The notes under the pieces: generated by a model
What the model was told of the DNA's origin: nothing
The model's database searches: none
The model's input: only the letters and a program-made list of their open reading frames with translations
Program-made: the position numbers and the translations under genes
In this document: positions 24,560-34,200 of the stretch, one piece after another
Layout: every line of letters starts with the position of its first letter
Numbering within the stretch: the first letter of the stretch is position 1
Assembly: GCA_021234155.1 (NCBI GenBank)
Contig: JAJEKV010000087.1
Location: 1,662,409 to 1,726,408, forward strand
DNA length: 64,000 nucleotides
Source of the DNA: Isoetes taiwanensis
Taxonomy: Eukaryota > Streptophyta > Lycopodiopsida > Isoetales > Isoetaceae
Direction of reading: 5' to 3'

Positions 24560-25238
24560 CCCTGGCTACTTTACCCCTCATCTTTAGCAGCGTATTGAAC
24601 TCGAGATGGCAGCCATGCCAGACCGCTAGCGAACTGAGATACATAGAAGAACCGAGGTTTGTTCGAGATTAGAGGGGCATGCTCAGAAGGTAGCTGAACG
24701 CATACGTGAGGTTGAGGTCTAAGTGCAAGCTGCTGACCAGCTCGAAGGCCACACCATACAGAGGAAGCACAAGAAGATCCCTCAAAGGTTGGAAGCTCAA
24801 TACAAGAAGCAACTCCAAGCAGCAGGGGGGATAGCGAAGGCCAAGATTTTGGATTGCCGCGAAGCCCTAGTTCAAAAAGCCAACCATCGGGCCACTAGTG
24901 GCAAGTCTCTTCCCCTGCCACCGCCACCGAAGCGCTAGAAGAAGCCTTATTGCTTCAAGGCTGGTACAGTCGCATTGTAGGAACTTCAGAAGTACCAGAA
25001 GTCCACGGAACTTCTGATACGCAAGTTGCCATTTCAGCGCCTGGTGCATGAGATTGCCCAAGAATATAGAACTGATTTGAGGTTCCAGACTCAAGCCATA
25101 CTTGCGCTACAGGAGGCAGTAGAGGATTACCTCGTAGCTCTTCTTGGGGACGCCAACCTCTGCGCCATTCACGCCAAGCACGTTACCATAATGCCAAAGG
25201 ATTTGGCATTGGCTCGAATTCGAGGAGATCCCGTTTAA
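24560..25238 (+). pseudogene. Histone H3.3-like pseudogene with a coiled-coil-like 5' extension
   Basis: From 24939 to 25235, 99 codons align collinearly with histone H3 from the KKP before alpha-N to the C terminus: [71 protein letters not shown]. Only one residue is missing, near the end. The loop-1 length is canonical, so it is not CENH3. The position corresponding to residue 90 is Leu, as in plant H3.3. Two in-frame TAG codons (24936-24938, 24978-24980) break it. The canonical N-terminal tail is not recognisable. Instead about 90 codons in the same frame upstream are rich in Glu/Lys/Gln/Ala (RLEGHAQKVAERIREVEV, a TAA, then QLEGHTIQRKHKKIPQRLEA). No intron lies in the H3 part. It ends in TAA with AATAAA-like sequence just after. 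It lies between LINE G and the DIRS-like element. Confidence 0.85.
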
Positions 25239-25420
25239 TTTCAAATAAAAAATTGTAAATATTGTATATGTGTTACTGTATCTTCGTCCTTTTATATGAA
25301 TACAATCCTGTAGAGTTTTCTTCTACATGCCTTGAGGGTTTTTGTAATCATGTAATGTATTTTACAAATATTATTAATATTGGTAATATATTTATAGGTA
25401 TATCATGCCTCTCGTGATAT
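25239..25420. other. AT-rich spacer / 3' flank of the H3 pseudogene
   Basis: It contains CAAATAAAAAATTG directly after the stop, a possible old polyadenylation region. There is no gene. Confidence 0.5.
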
Positions 25421-25600
25421 AATGCCATGGTTCTATTGCATAAGCAATAGAACCATCATTCCTTGGATGGGGACGTCTTTCCACCTTCTCTCTTCAGGCT
25501 TTCTCTATTTATAGGCTCATGTCTCTCTTTAGCCTTTCCATCGGCGTTCTCTTGAGCTGTTGTTGGTCTTGCCTTAGTCTTCTAGCCTCCTACGTCGTAC
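25421..25600 (+). repeat. DIRS element split repeat A1
   Basis: It pairs with A2 at 31722-31910. It begins with a palindrome at 25427-25456: arms ATGGTTCTATTGC and its complement around a 4-nt ATAA loop. It is followed by CATTCCTTGGATGGGGACGT and a CT-rich part with a TATTTATAGG box. The hairpin is the likely recombination or replication landmark. Confidence 0.9.
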
Positions 25601-26974
25601 CAGCATCTCTTACCTAGAGATCCTACTTGTGAGTCCCAAACAAACAGGTTTCTGAGGTTGCTTCGTTGGACGGTAGCGCAGCTTGGAATTTGCGTATTCA
25701 GGTGAGTCAATGTTATTCTATTCTGGCTGCTTGTTAGGAATCTAAGTTCTTGGGAAAGCATGTGTCATGCGGGTACTGTGGAAGGGGTTCAGATCGAACG
25801 ACACGTGGCTTGTCTTCCTTTGATTTGCAGCCCTCCGATCAGCTCGAATCGATGCGATTCGGTTGTTGTTCTCTTTTTGAACTCTGGTCAATTAATCCTT
25901 CCCCGCTTCTGCTGGCCGGTCTTGTTGGGCCTCAAGCTCTCCAGTTAGTCCCCCCTTTTGCCTCTCGGGTTTCAGCGGCCGTCCCCTTCTCGCCTCGTTT
26001 TGCCTCTGTTGTTCAACCCGCTTCTCTTCCCAAAGCGTCAGCGTCCGCCCCTTTTTTGTTAACCCTTTGGCCTTATTCTTTAACCGGTGGTTATTCCTGC
26101 ACCTTAGCCGAGCTATCTCATTGTTACCATTTCGGTCTTTCCTAAGCCATGAACCGAGGGGTCTTAGTTTTTCCATTGTGTCTAGATTAAGCCTTTTTTG
26201 CTAAGGGTGGCTTTCAATGTCTAGCTGTATAGTTTTGGTTTTCCATTGTATCTAGATTAATCCTTTTTGCTTAGGGGTGGCATTGATGTCTAGTTGGATA
26301 GTTTTGGTTTGCTAGAGGGTGCCGTTCATATTACTCAATTACTTGGGGTCAAGTTGAGGTACCTAAGTTAGGTTCTTTGCTCGTATAAAATTTTCCTAGC
26401 TAGTATGAGATTGTGTGGGTATTTTTTAGATTTACATGTTTAGGACGAGTTGGGCTTAGAGGTGGTTCTTGGGGCTTGTCGATAGCTTTATGGCGTGTTT
26501 GTTGAATTATTTTCCTCCTTTTACCCTATAGGCTTCGGTTTAAAGTGTTTGGGGATCTAGTTGTTCTAGGTTTTGAAGGTCGGTTTCTTTGGGTCGGGTT
26601 AATGTAATCGGAGTGTAGGTAGTTAGTTATCTTTTTTACATGAGTCTAGCTAGGTAGATTTGTTTGCACTTGTATGGGTCTTAGGCGGTCTAGTAGCTTT
26701 CTATGGAGGCAGTATACGTAGGGTATTTTTTGGGTGTTTAGGGGAGGTTTTACTTTAGTTGCTTTAGAAAGGTAGGGATTCTTGCAGTTTAAGTCAGTTG
26801 TTACATAGATTCCGTTGTTGTACTTCTTTCACATAGGGAAATAGGGCAGAAGGGTTTGTTCATTCTTTGGTAGCTCACATGCTTTGGTTTTTTCATTATA
26901 TTAGTTTCGTGAATAAAGATTACTTCGCTGATCTCACTAATAGTTGTTTTGATGGACAAAGTTCTTTCAGTTCT
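25601..26974 (+). other. DIRS element 5' leader, no long frame
   Basis: About 1.37 kb. It contains two partly similar segments around 26160-26220 and 26230-26310 (GTTTTGGTTT...CATTGTATCTAGATTAA units), a degenerate tandem repeat. No protein is recognised. Confidence 0.5.
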
Positions 26975-28057
26975 ATGGCAGATCAAACCACCTCGAATGA
27001 GGTCCGCACTTCCCTCCGCGGTCGCAGAGGCAAACGGATTGCCACTGATGGGCCGCTTCCTGCACCTCCTCCACGCCGCACCCGCATATCCTTTGCACCT
27101 GAAGCCCCTAATGTTTTACGCCATCCCAACTCCTTCAACCCCATTGGTATCACTCGCCTTTGGTTTTCGCGCTCACAAGCCTAGGTTCCTCGAGTTTGCC
27201 CCACATTTCAGTTCTTAGGGCCTTCTCGAGCTGCTCCCCCTATCTCATTTGCACCAGTTTCCATGCCTCCTCCTCCAATATTCTCTCATGCCACGGCCGG
27301 CCCCGCCATTGGGGTAAGTCACCCTTTGCCTTCTATTGGGAATCCAGCACCTGCGCCCTCCCAAGACCTCTTACCACAACTGCTTCAAACCTTACACCTT
27401 CAGATGTCTCAAATCCAGGACTTGCAAACATCTTTATCTGCTCAGTCTTCTGTCCATGAACAAATTGAGGCCCTGCGGTTGGAGGTGCGGGAGCGTGCTG
27501 CACGTTCGATGCCGAGTTTTAAGCGGGAGTCTTCCCGTCATCAATATGAATTCTTATGTGCTACTGAGAACAGATTTCGCGAATTGCATTCACGTTTGAT
27601 GGCAATAACTCCCCGGGTTCCAGATTCAGTACTTCAGATCATTGAAGAAGGTAAGGTGGCCACCCAACAGCGCATGAAATTTTTAGTCATTGCTGACCGA
27701 GAAGGATATGATGTTGCCTTTGATTTCGATGACCATTCTGGCCTTGCTCTTTCTGCTGATGATTCTCGCAAGCTGAAGTTAGCTCGTCAGATGCACCGAG
27801 AGCGACGACCAGCCTCTTCTAAACCTACGGCTACTCTGACACCTGCTAATTCTGCTACTCCTCAGTCACAGTTTCCTTCATCACGTCGAGGACAGCTACC
27901 ATCTTGCACTTTCTGTGGCCGCGGCAACCATTCCATTGAGAGATGTTTTGCACGTATGAATGCTGGGGTCCCTTTTGCTAATTTCCCGTCTGGAGTCCCC
28001 CCACCAGGACCCCTAGTTCCAGCCCTGGCACCTGGGTTCCCACGCCCTAATATGTGA
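26975..28057 (+). pseudogene. DIRS element gag-like protein with CCHC zinc knuckle
   Basis: The start is probably the ATG at 26975 (MADQTTSNEVRTSLRGRRGK). The frame shifts near 27140-27250 and then stays open for 264 codons (27263-28057). The N-terminal part is proline-rich. The middle has a helical segment with heptad character (LLPQLLQTLHLQMSQIQDLQ, HEQIEALRLEVRERAARS). The C-terminal part has one knuckle, CTFCGRGNHSIERC (27905-27946), CX2CX4HX4C. Family role: RNA packaging and particle formation. It lies 5' of the RT, as expected. Confidence 0.82.
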
Positions 28058-28470
28058 TGTGATAGTGTTGTTGCATTAAGTATGGCAACTGGCTGCATTG
28101 GGTGTGGTTCCAAGTTTACTAATAATGTTTTTTGGCTCGCAGCGAGTCTACTTTATTTCATGTTGTTAATTTTCCACATCTACATTGAGCATGGCTAGTT
28201 CCGGAAGTTTGATGTTTGGCTCCTTAGGTTAAATAGAGCTCTTGTAATGATTTTTCTATTTTAATCTTGCATAAATGGTGTATGTTTAGTGGTTTGCTTA
28301 AGAGGCATCAGGTCCGGTTGTTTTTATGGCTTCTTGATAGAAAAGAATAAACATCTAAGTTTTTTGGACATGCTTCATTTCTTCTATTTCTGTCCTATTT
28401 GGGTCTCTTAGAGCATTTGGTGGAGGTTTGTAGGTATGATTTGGCTGTTCATGTTTGGTGCTTTTTTCTT
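28058..28470 (+). other. Spacer between gag and RT of the DIRS element
   Basis: It has many stops in all frames and no motif. It may be a decayed inter-ORF region. Confidence 0.45.
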
Positions 28471-28479
28471 TCTAACATC

Positions 28480-29640
28480 TCTGGTTATGGTTTCAGAATG
28501 TACGCCCTTTTCCTCCATCATCCCCCATCTTGGCATCAACCCAGTGACCTCTGATGAGTTAGCCTCCTCTTCTGTCGTTTTAGGTCGTCTTCTTGCAGCC
28601 TTGCCTTTTTGGCAATCATTCTGCTCTTCACAACAAGTTTTGAGTTGGATCCAATTCGGTTATCGTCTCCCATGGTCCTCCAGGCCCCCCTCGGTCCCTT
28701 TGTAGCTCCCAACCATTAGATGCGTCCCTGCCCATATGAGAGTTTGCCGCTCTGGCTGGCTGACCTTCTTAAAGCAGTCTTTGCGTCTTTGGTCCCTTTC
28801 AGCCCTTTTTACATTTCCCCTTGGGGTGGTCCCTAAAGGTCGGATAAATTTAAGCCTTATCTTAGATCTGCGAGTTTTTGAACACCTTCACGCCGACACC
28901 CTCCTTTGATTTATGAGTCCTTAGAATTGCTTCCCCATTTATGTGAACATGATGACTTCCTCTTTGCGGTTGATCTGAAATCCGGCTATCATCATGTCGC
29001 CATTTGGCCTCCCATTGCACATTCTTAGGGTTCGAGCTAGATGGTCAATTCTTTAATTCGAGAGTCCTTCCCTTTGGTTTAGCGGCGGCTCCTTTTGTGT
29101 TTACCAAACTTCGTCCGGACAATTAATTCGGCTTTGGCGTGGCCAAGGCATCCGTTGCTTACCTTATGTAGATGACATCTTATTCCTTTGTCGGTCTTTT
29201 TCCAAGTTCTCTTCAATCTCATATCATCGCCGATTTGCGACAAAGGCGGGCTTCCTTTTGGCTGGAAAAGTGTCGTTTTTAATGGGTCCCCATCGCACCA
29301 TTTTCTTAGGTTTCATTGTTGACTCTCATGAGGGGGGTTTTAGCATCTCGCCGCAAAAAGAATAGAATCATGTCCATCGTGGCTGATCTTCTTGGGTCCT
29401 TTCAGTCCTTTGCTTCGTAGAGTTGCTCAATTCTTGGGGTTCGTCCAATCCTTGCGCCTAGTCTTTGGTCACTTATGTGCTGCCCTGTCATATGGCCTTC
29501 ATCTCGACCTCCGCAATGCTGACCTATGGGACACCCCTTTTGCCTTGTCATCACTTGCGCGTCAAGAGCTCCTCTTATGGCAAACAATTGTTCTTCACTT
29601 TGATAGATCCCCTTTGTATTTGTTGTTGTCAAGTCTACCT
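28480..29640 (+). pseudogene. DIRS element reverse transcriptase
   Basis: Conserved RT blocks can be read across three frames: PLGVVPKGR and LILDLR (~28800-28880), FAVDLKSGYHHVAI (~28965-29010, the motif with the first catalytic Asp), LPFGLAAAPFVFTK (~29070-29110), and the active site PYVDDILFLCRSF, YVDD at 29165-29176. It ends in LGFVQSLRLVFG...LDLRNADLWDTPF (29392-29600), the thumb and connection typical of DIRS elements. At least four frameshifts or stops are present, so there is no activity. Confidence 0.85.
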
Positions 29641-30010
29641 TGGGTTTTGATGCCAGTGATGAAGGATGGGGTGGTTGGCTCTTAGTGCCTGGTTCCGAGA
29701 TGATATCCTTTTTTGGAGTCTTCTCTGAGGAGGAACGTCGCCAGTCTTCTACTTGGCGGGAATTGTTTGCCTTCTTTCAAGTTCTCCAGAGATGTATCGG
29801 CTTATTAGTCAATTCTTTGGTGGTCGCCCGTGGTGACAACCAGAACGTGTTCTTTCTTTTGCAAAATGGTGGCTCCCATTCTCCTGTGTTACATATTCTA
29901 TTGTTAGAAGTCCTCATTTTCTGTTATCAGCACCATATCCGCCTGGAACCTGTGTGGATCCCACGTTCTGAAAATGAATGGGCTGATTACTTATCTAAGT
30001 CCATAGCTTT
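29640..30010 (+). pseudogene. DIRS element RNase H
   Basis: A single open frame (29640-30215) begins MGFDASDEGWGGWLLVPG (first catalytic Asp). It continues STWRELFAFFQVLQ (Glu), VVARGDNQNVFFLLQ (Asp) and RSENEWADYLSKS (last Asp). All four acidic residues of the RNase H active site are therefore visible. This is the best preserved domain of the element. It removes the RNA template during cDNA synthesis. Confidence 0.87.
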
Positions 30011-30039
30011 GATGAATTTTCCCTGTCTCCTGCAGTATT

Positions 30040-30478
30040 TCAGTGCTTGGAGCTGCGGTGGGGTCCCCACCATGTTGACCGATTTGCTAGTCCCTCCAAT
30101 GCTCTTCTACCCGTCTTTAACACTAAAGATGCTTATCCCCATCCCATCGCCCCAGATGCTTTCTCCTATAATTGGCGGTTATTTAATAACTACTGTTTTC
30201 CTCCTCCCGCCTTAGTTCCAGAGGTGTTACATCATGCTCGCCTTTGTCACGCCAAGCTCACGTTGATTGTATTTTCATGGCCCTCTGCCCCGTGGTGGCC
30301 TTTACTAGCTAAGGACTCTTCCACATGGCAGCCTTTTGTTCGTGATGCTCTCTTCTTTCCCGAGTTCTCCTTTGCTCTGCTACCCTCTACATCCTCTTAT
30401 ATTGCTGGCTCCCGTCGCCATGTGGCATTGTTTGCCCTGCGGTGTGATTTTTCTTCTACTAACCATTTATCTTCATAA
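30040..30478 (+). pseudogene. DIRS element methyltransferase-like block
   Basis: The frame 30047-30478 (143 codons) follows RNase H. It carries WGPHHVDRFASPSNALLPVF, then WRLFNNYCFPPPALVPEVLHHA and FSWPSAPWWPLL. This block is typical of DIRS/PAT polyproteins between RNase H and recombinase, often described as an adenine-methyltransferase-like domain. Here the NPPF/CPPF-like box reads CFPPPA. Its function in the element is not established. Confidence 0.7.
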
Positions 30479-30753
30479 TATTATATGGTTTATTGATACT
30501 TCATTCAAATATTATCTTATGGGAGGAGTTTTTTCGTTAGGTTCTGATGGTTGGTTTTGATTATTGCGATGATTCTTACGTATGTTTTAGCATAAAACTC
30601 TATTTATGGAGTATATGTCACACTCTGCTAATGGTTTATGCTTGTAAGAGTCCATGTTGTGCATGTTGGAGTCGATCTCATTCATAGTTCTGATGGTTCT
30701 TTGATGGCTTTTCAGATATCTTTCCATGTTACGATCATTCCTCTGCATCCTTT

Positions 30754-31667
30754 ATGGGCTTGGTCTTAGTCTCTATCCTTCAGTCTCGTGCTACTTCCAC
30801 TTTGTTAAGTTACTCCTCTGCATGGCTACATTTTCGCGGGTGGTGTAGGTCTCACGGGGTTCCAGCTTTGCCAGCATCCTCCTTGCATGTGGCTGCCTTT
30901 CTTTCCACCTTAGTCTCTAGTCGGCGAGCTCGGCCTCGATGGGGTGTTGCTGCCTGCTTCAATTGCATTCTTCCACAACTCGATCAATGTTCCTTCCCCT
31001 TGTGCTAACCCGCTTCCTATCTTAGTCCGCCCAAGACCACGCATACCTGTGACCAAACCTGCAGTCTCGCTTACCTCTTGCAGCATCCCATGTTCGCCAA
31101 ATCATTACTTTGCTTGCCCATCCGCATGCCGATTGGCGTAGCCTCATGAAAGCCTCTCTGGTCACGATTTGCTTTGCGGGTTTTCTTCTTATTTCTGAGG
31201 CCCTTCACTTGAATTGGCGTGATCTCACCTTTTTCGGACCATGTCGCTTTTGATCATTCGAAATCTAAATGTGATCACGCTAGAGGTCGAGGATGTCGAA
31301 TTGCCCGTACTTCCTCTCCCTTACGCCGATTCGCGTTGTTGCAGCGTTTTGCTAGCTTAGTTGTTGCTTTTCGTACTATTGAGCCCCCTTTTCCTTTTCG
31401 CACCGTGTTTGTCTTCTCCTCGCCCATTATCTTACTCCCCGTCGCTCACGGTGGTTTGAGGAACGTAAGCCTCATCGGCTTAGATCCCCACACTTTTGGC
31501 ACCCATGCGGTCGGCGTGGTGGTGCCCCACCGGGCCGCACAAGTTGCGTCTATCCCTTTCGAGGTTGTTCGCTCTCATGTATGATGGCTCGGTATCTTCC
31601 CACTGGCACTACATTAGGTCACGACATCCAAGATCGTCTCATAGTATCCACCAATCTTGGTCTTTGA
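30754..31667 (+). pseudogene. DIRS element tyrosine recombinase
   Basis: The N-terminal SAM-like part is in frame at 30754-31008: QSRATSTLLSYSSAWLHFRGWC, HVAAFLSTLVSS. The catalytic part follows in broken frames: HTFGTHAVGVVVPHRAAQVA (HxxR-type region, near 31490-31550) and the end HDIQDRLIVSTNLGL with stop at 31665-31667, the usual C terminus after the catalytic Tyr. The first Arg box near 31300 and the Tyr itself cannot be assigned with confidence. The enzyme would insert the circular cDNA. Confidence 0.8.
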
Positions 31668-31689
31668 GGTAGGTTCCTCTTCATTATTT

Positions 31690-31910
31690 GTATATGTGTG
31701 TTGTAGGACCCATCCTAGGAATGCCATGGTTCTATTGCATAAGCAATAGAACCATCATTCCTTGGATGGGGACGTCTTTCCACCTTCCTCTTAGGGCTTT
31801 CTCTATTTATAGGCTCATGTCTCTCTTTAGCCTTTCCATCGGGTTCTCTTCTGAGAGTTTCTTTGTCGGGTCTTGCCTTAGTCTTCTAGCCTCCCACCTC
31901 ACCCTCCCTA
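31690..31910 (+). repeat. DIRS element B1-A2 junction
   Basis: B1 (~31690-31725) runs directly into A2 (31722-31910), which repeats A1 with its palindrome. It marks the 3' side of the split direct repeats. Confidence 0.88.
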
Positions 31911-32517
31911 TACAGTCTTTCTTTGCCCTGAGTAGTCATTAGTATCCTGATTGTCTCTCTCCAATTTTTAGGAAAGGTCAGTTTTTTATGGTATTTTGCA
32001 TGTTGTTTTGGCATAATTGTGCTTGGGTCTCTAGCATAGTCTTGTGACTTCTAGGGATACTTGACCTTTTTTCTTTTTCTCGGCGTGGCAACGTAGCCTC
32101 CGAGGCAGTACCATTTGGTGGTCTCCCATGCACCTTTATGGAGTTTGCACCAAATTGGTCGTTGGTTTTAGCCTTTTTTTTTTCAATCCGTGGTCCCCGA
32201 CCTCCTGGCCCCTCCCCCCTCCCCCTGGTTTTACACCTTCGGCTATGTATCATATATCTCGTCCCTACTAAGGGGCTGCTAACCTTCTAACGCCCTGGCG
32301 GTCTCAATTTTGTAGGTTGGTCCGGTGTTAGCGGCATTCTACGTGTCTTTTCACCTTTGCATCGACTCAAATGGCGATAAACCAATTTTTATGTTGTATT
32401 TTTAGTATTATCAATGATTGTCTAGTTTCGAGCATTTAAAGTTCATATTTCCAAAAACCCCCAGGGGATCCATTTTTCAATGTTTTTCAAAGCTCAATGA
32501 GAACACCACTTCACCGT
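31911..32517 (+). other. DIRS element tail between A2 and B2
   Basis: About 600 bp with no gene. It contains a C-rich stretch (CCTCCCCCTGG) and the boundaries of the right end. Confidence 0.5.
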
Positions 32518-32550
32518 CGGATATGTGTGATAGACCCATCCTAGGAATGC
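32518..32550 (+). repeat. DIRS element split repeat B2 (right end)
   Basis: GATATGTGTG then ACCCATCCTAGGAATGCC, matching B1. Inferred right terminus. Confidence 0.75.
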
Positions 32551-33417
32551 CCATTTGATAAGATAGCCAAGGGACTTTTCTCAATGTTCTCTTGCCCACG
32601 GGATAGATAGGACCCATGATAGTCTGGGTTTTTAGCCTGGATGGATAACGGATTTTTAGCCTGGATGGAGAACGCCCATACTCTATAGCCTGACTTCTAG
32701 GTTATCATACGATGGTTATTTGTACCCCCTCCAAGCATATTCAAGTAATGTGGCTTGAATGATTGGCATCCACATAAAGTTACATATAAATATGTATAAA
32801 GACCAATGACACCACGGGGTCATACAACAGATGAGGTAGCTTGATTGTCAAATAAGCAAGCACGCCTTCACCCAGACATAATGGTGAAATTATACCAAGT
32901 GCAAGAGTTTGAAGTAGGCATACAAAATCTTTGATGAAATGAAATCTTAAAATAAAATATCATGGGGTGCCCCAAGGATTGTTCTTTGGTCTTAAAATGT
33001 TCGAAGAAGATGCAAGAAGATAATGTAAATATAATAGACATGATATATTTTGAGCAATTTCCAAAGTAGTGCTAGCTTAGGAGCCATGTAGACACATTTG
33101 GGTCACAAGTAAATGGCATCATCTAGCTTAGGAGCTATGTAAATGCATTTGGGTCAGAAGTAAATGGCATCATCATGAAGTATAGATGCACATGTGAAAT
33201 TAACCATTTAAGCCAATGATGTCACTGGTTGCCAGCAAGTTTGTCAAAACGAATACAAAACAAATTTACACTAACATTATGTCTCCTACTATCGTGGTTA
33301 ATTGCTTGTCCCCTTGCCTTCTATAGCGGAAGCCAATATCGAGTAGAATAATCTCCATACATTCCCTACTTGTCTCCTAGCTATATTCGAATATTCAACT
33401 TGAAAAAAAAAGGAATA
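32551..33417. other. AT-rich intergenic sequence
   Basis: No gene is seen. It holds a 51-bp tandem duplication at 33072-33173, listed separately. Confidence 0.6.
33072..33173. repeat. 51-bp tandem duplication
   Basis: Two units, 33072-33122 and 33123-33173, beginning CTAGCTTAGGAG and ending AAATGGCATCAT, differ at a few bases. Confidence 0.9.
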
Positions 33418-34200
33418 GGCTTTAGACGTCAGTCGTGCTCCAAAATGTGTAAAGCCATGACCTATGATAAAACTCGTCTCTCACAAGGATTATGCGCCAT
33501 GGTGCTTTCGGCCTGCCCTGTTTCGACTAAAACATGGCTTATGCTCATGTTTATTGCCTTAAATGTGTTAACATGTTTAGGACTCAGATCTAGTGGGATA
33601 GCTACCACGCAAAACAGGCTACGGGGATGAACACGTTACAAAATTTGGAGTATTGACATCGGAAATGCTGGTAAGGAAGTATGAAGAAGCTGTAATGTTG
33701 TTGAATAAGAAGGCCATGCTTATGGAGAGCAAGGATGCCGAGATTGAAAGCTTGGAAAATAAAGGGGAATCAGCGGATGAGAATATATTTAAATCTGAAG
33801 ACACTTTGCAGTTTAAATCTGAAGAAACTTTGCAGCTTATAAGCAAACGATTGGAAAAGGAAGCCCTAGATCGTTTCATGAATTACACAGTCGGAGAAAT
33901 CTGCCCAGATGATTCCGGCCTCGCCCAGAAGCTTCTACTCCATGGATGTGAACCCCTGCCTCGCCGGAGATGCTTCGCAGGCTCGCCCCAAAATTTCTCC
34001 GACAAATTTCTGTTGCCGTTTTCCGCCTGGAATCTGCCTCCCGATGACCACATTCTGGGGACCCAATACCCCTGCAAAAGCTTTGAATGCCAGAAAAAGG
34101 GCAGAAGTATCTGCCGATTGTATCGATTGCTTCGACCTCCAAGGGCCGGAATTACACAGATGGGTTTCTTCTCAAGGTCTTAGTTTTAGCAATATTATTT
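33418..34200 (+). pseudogene. Fragment of a plant membrane-anchored methyltransferase-like gene
   Basis: Three frame segments follow one another. 33418-33630 ends in a hydrophobic anchor (TWLMLMFIALNVLTCLGL). 33633-34100 gives an acidic, helical stem (KYEEAVMLLNKKAML, then KSEDTLQFKSEETLQLISKR with an internal 8-codon repeat) leading into NYTVGEICPDDSGLAQKLLL and HGCEPLPRRRCFA. The next frame (to ~34200) has SADCIDCFDLQGPELHRWVS. From memory of the family, GEICPDDxxLAQKL with GCEPLPRRRCFA and the following DCFDLE...WV block are hallmarks of plant type-II membrane SAM-dependent methyltransferase-like proteins. The fragment stops before the catalytic domain. Two frameshifts are present. No intron is visible here, so it is a truncated gene copy. 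Confidence 0.78.

Larger units (their letters stand above)
25421..32550 (+). mobile_element. DIRS/PAT-like tyrosine-recombinase retrotransposon with split direct repeats (~7.1 kb)
   Basis: The domain order on the plus strand is gag with a CCHC knuckle (26975-28057), RT (28480-29640), RNase H (29640-30010), a methyltransferase-like block (30040-30478) and tyrosine recombinase (30754-31667). The ends are A1 (25421-25600), B1-A2 (31690-31910) and B2 (32518-32550). A1 and A2 are nearly identical over about 180 bp. B1 and B2 share ATATGTGTG and ACCCATCCTAGGAATGCC. This A1...B1A2B2 layout is that of PAT/Ngaro-type YR elements, which integrate through a circle using recombinase, not integrase. No target duplication is expected, and none is seen. 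Frames are broken in every domain. Confidence 0.88.
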
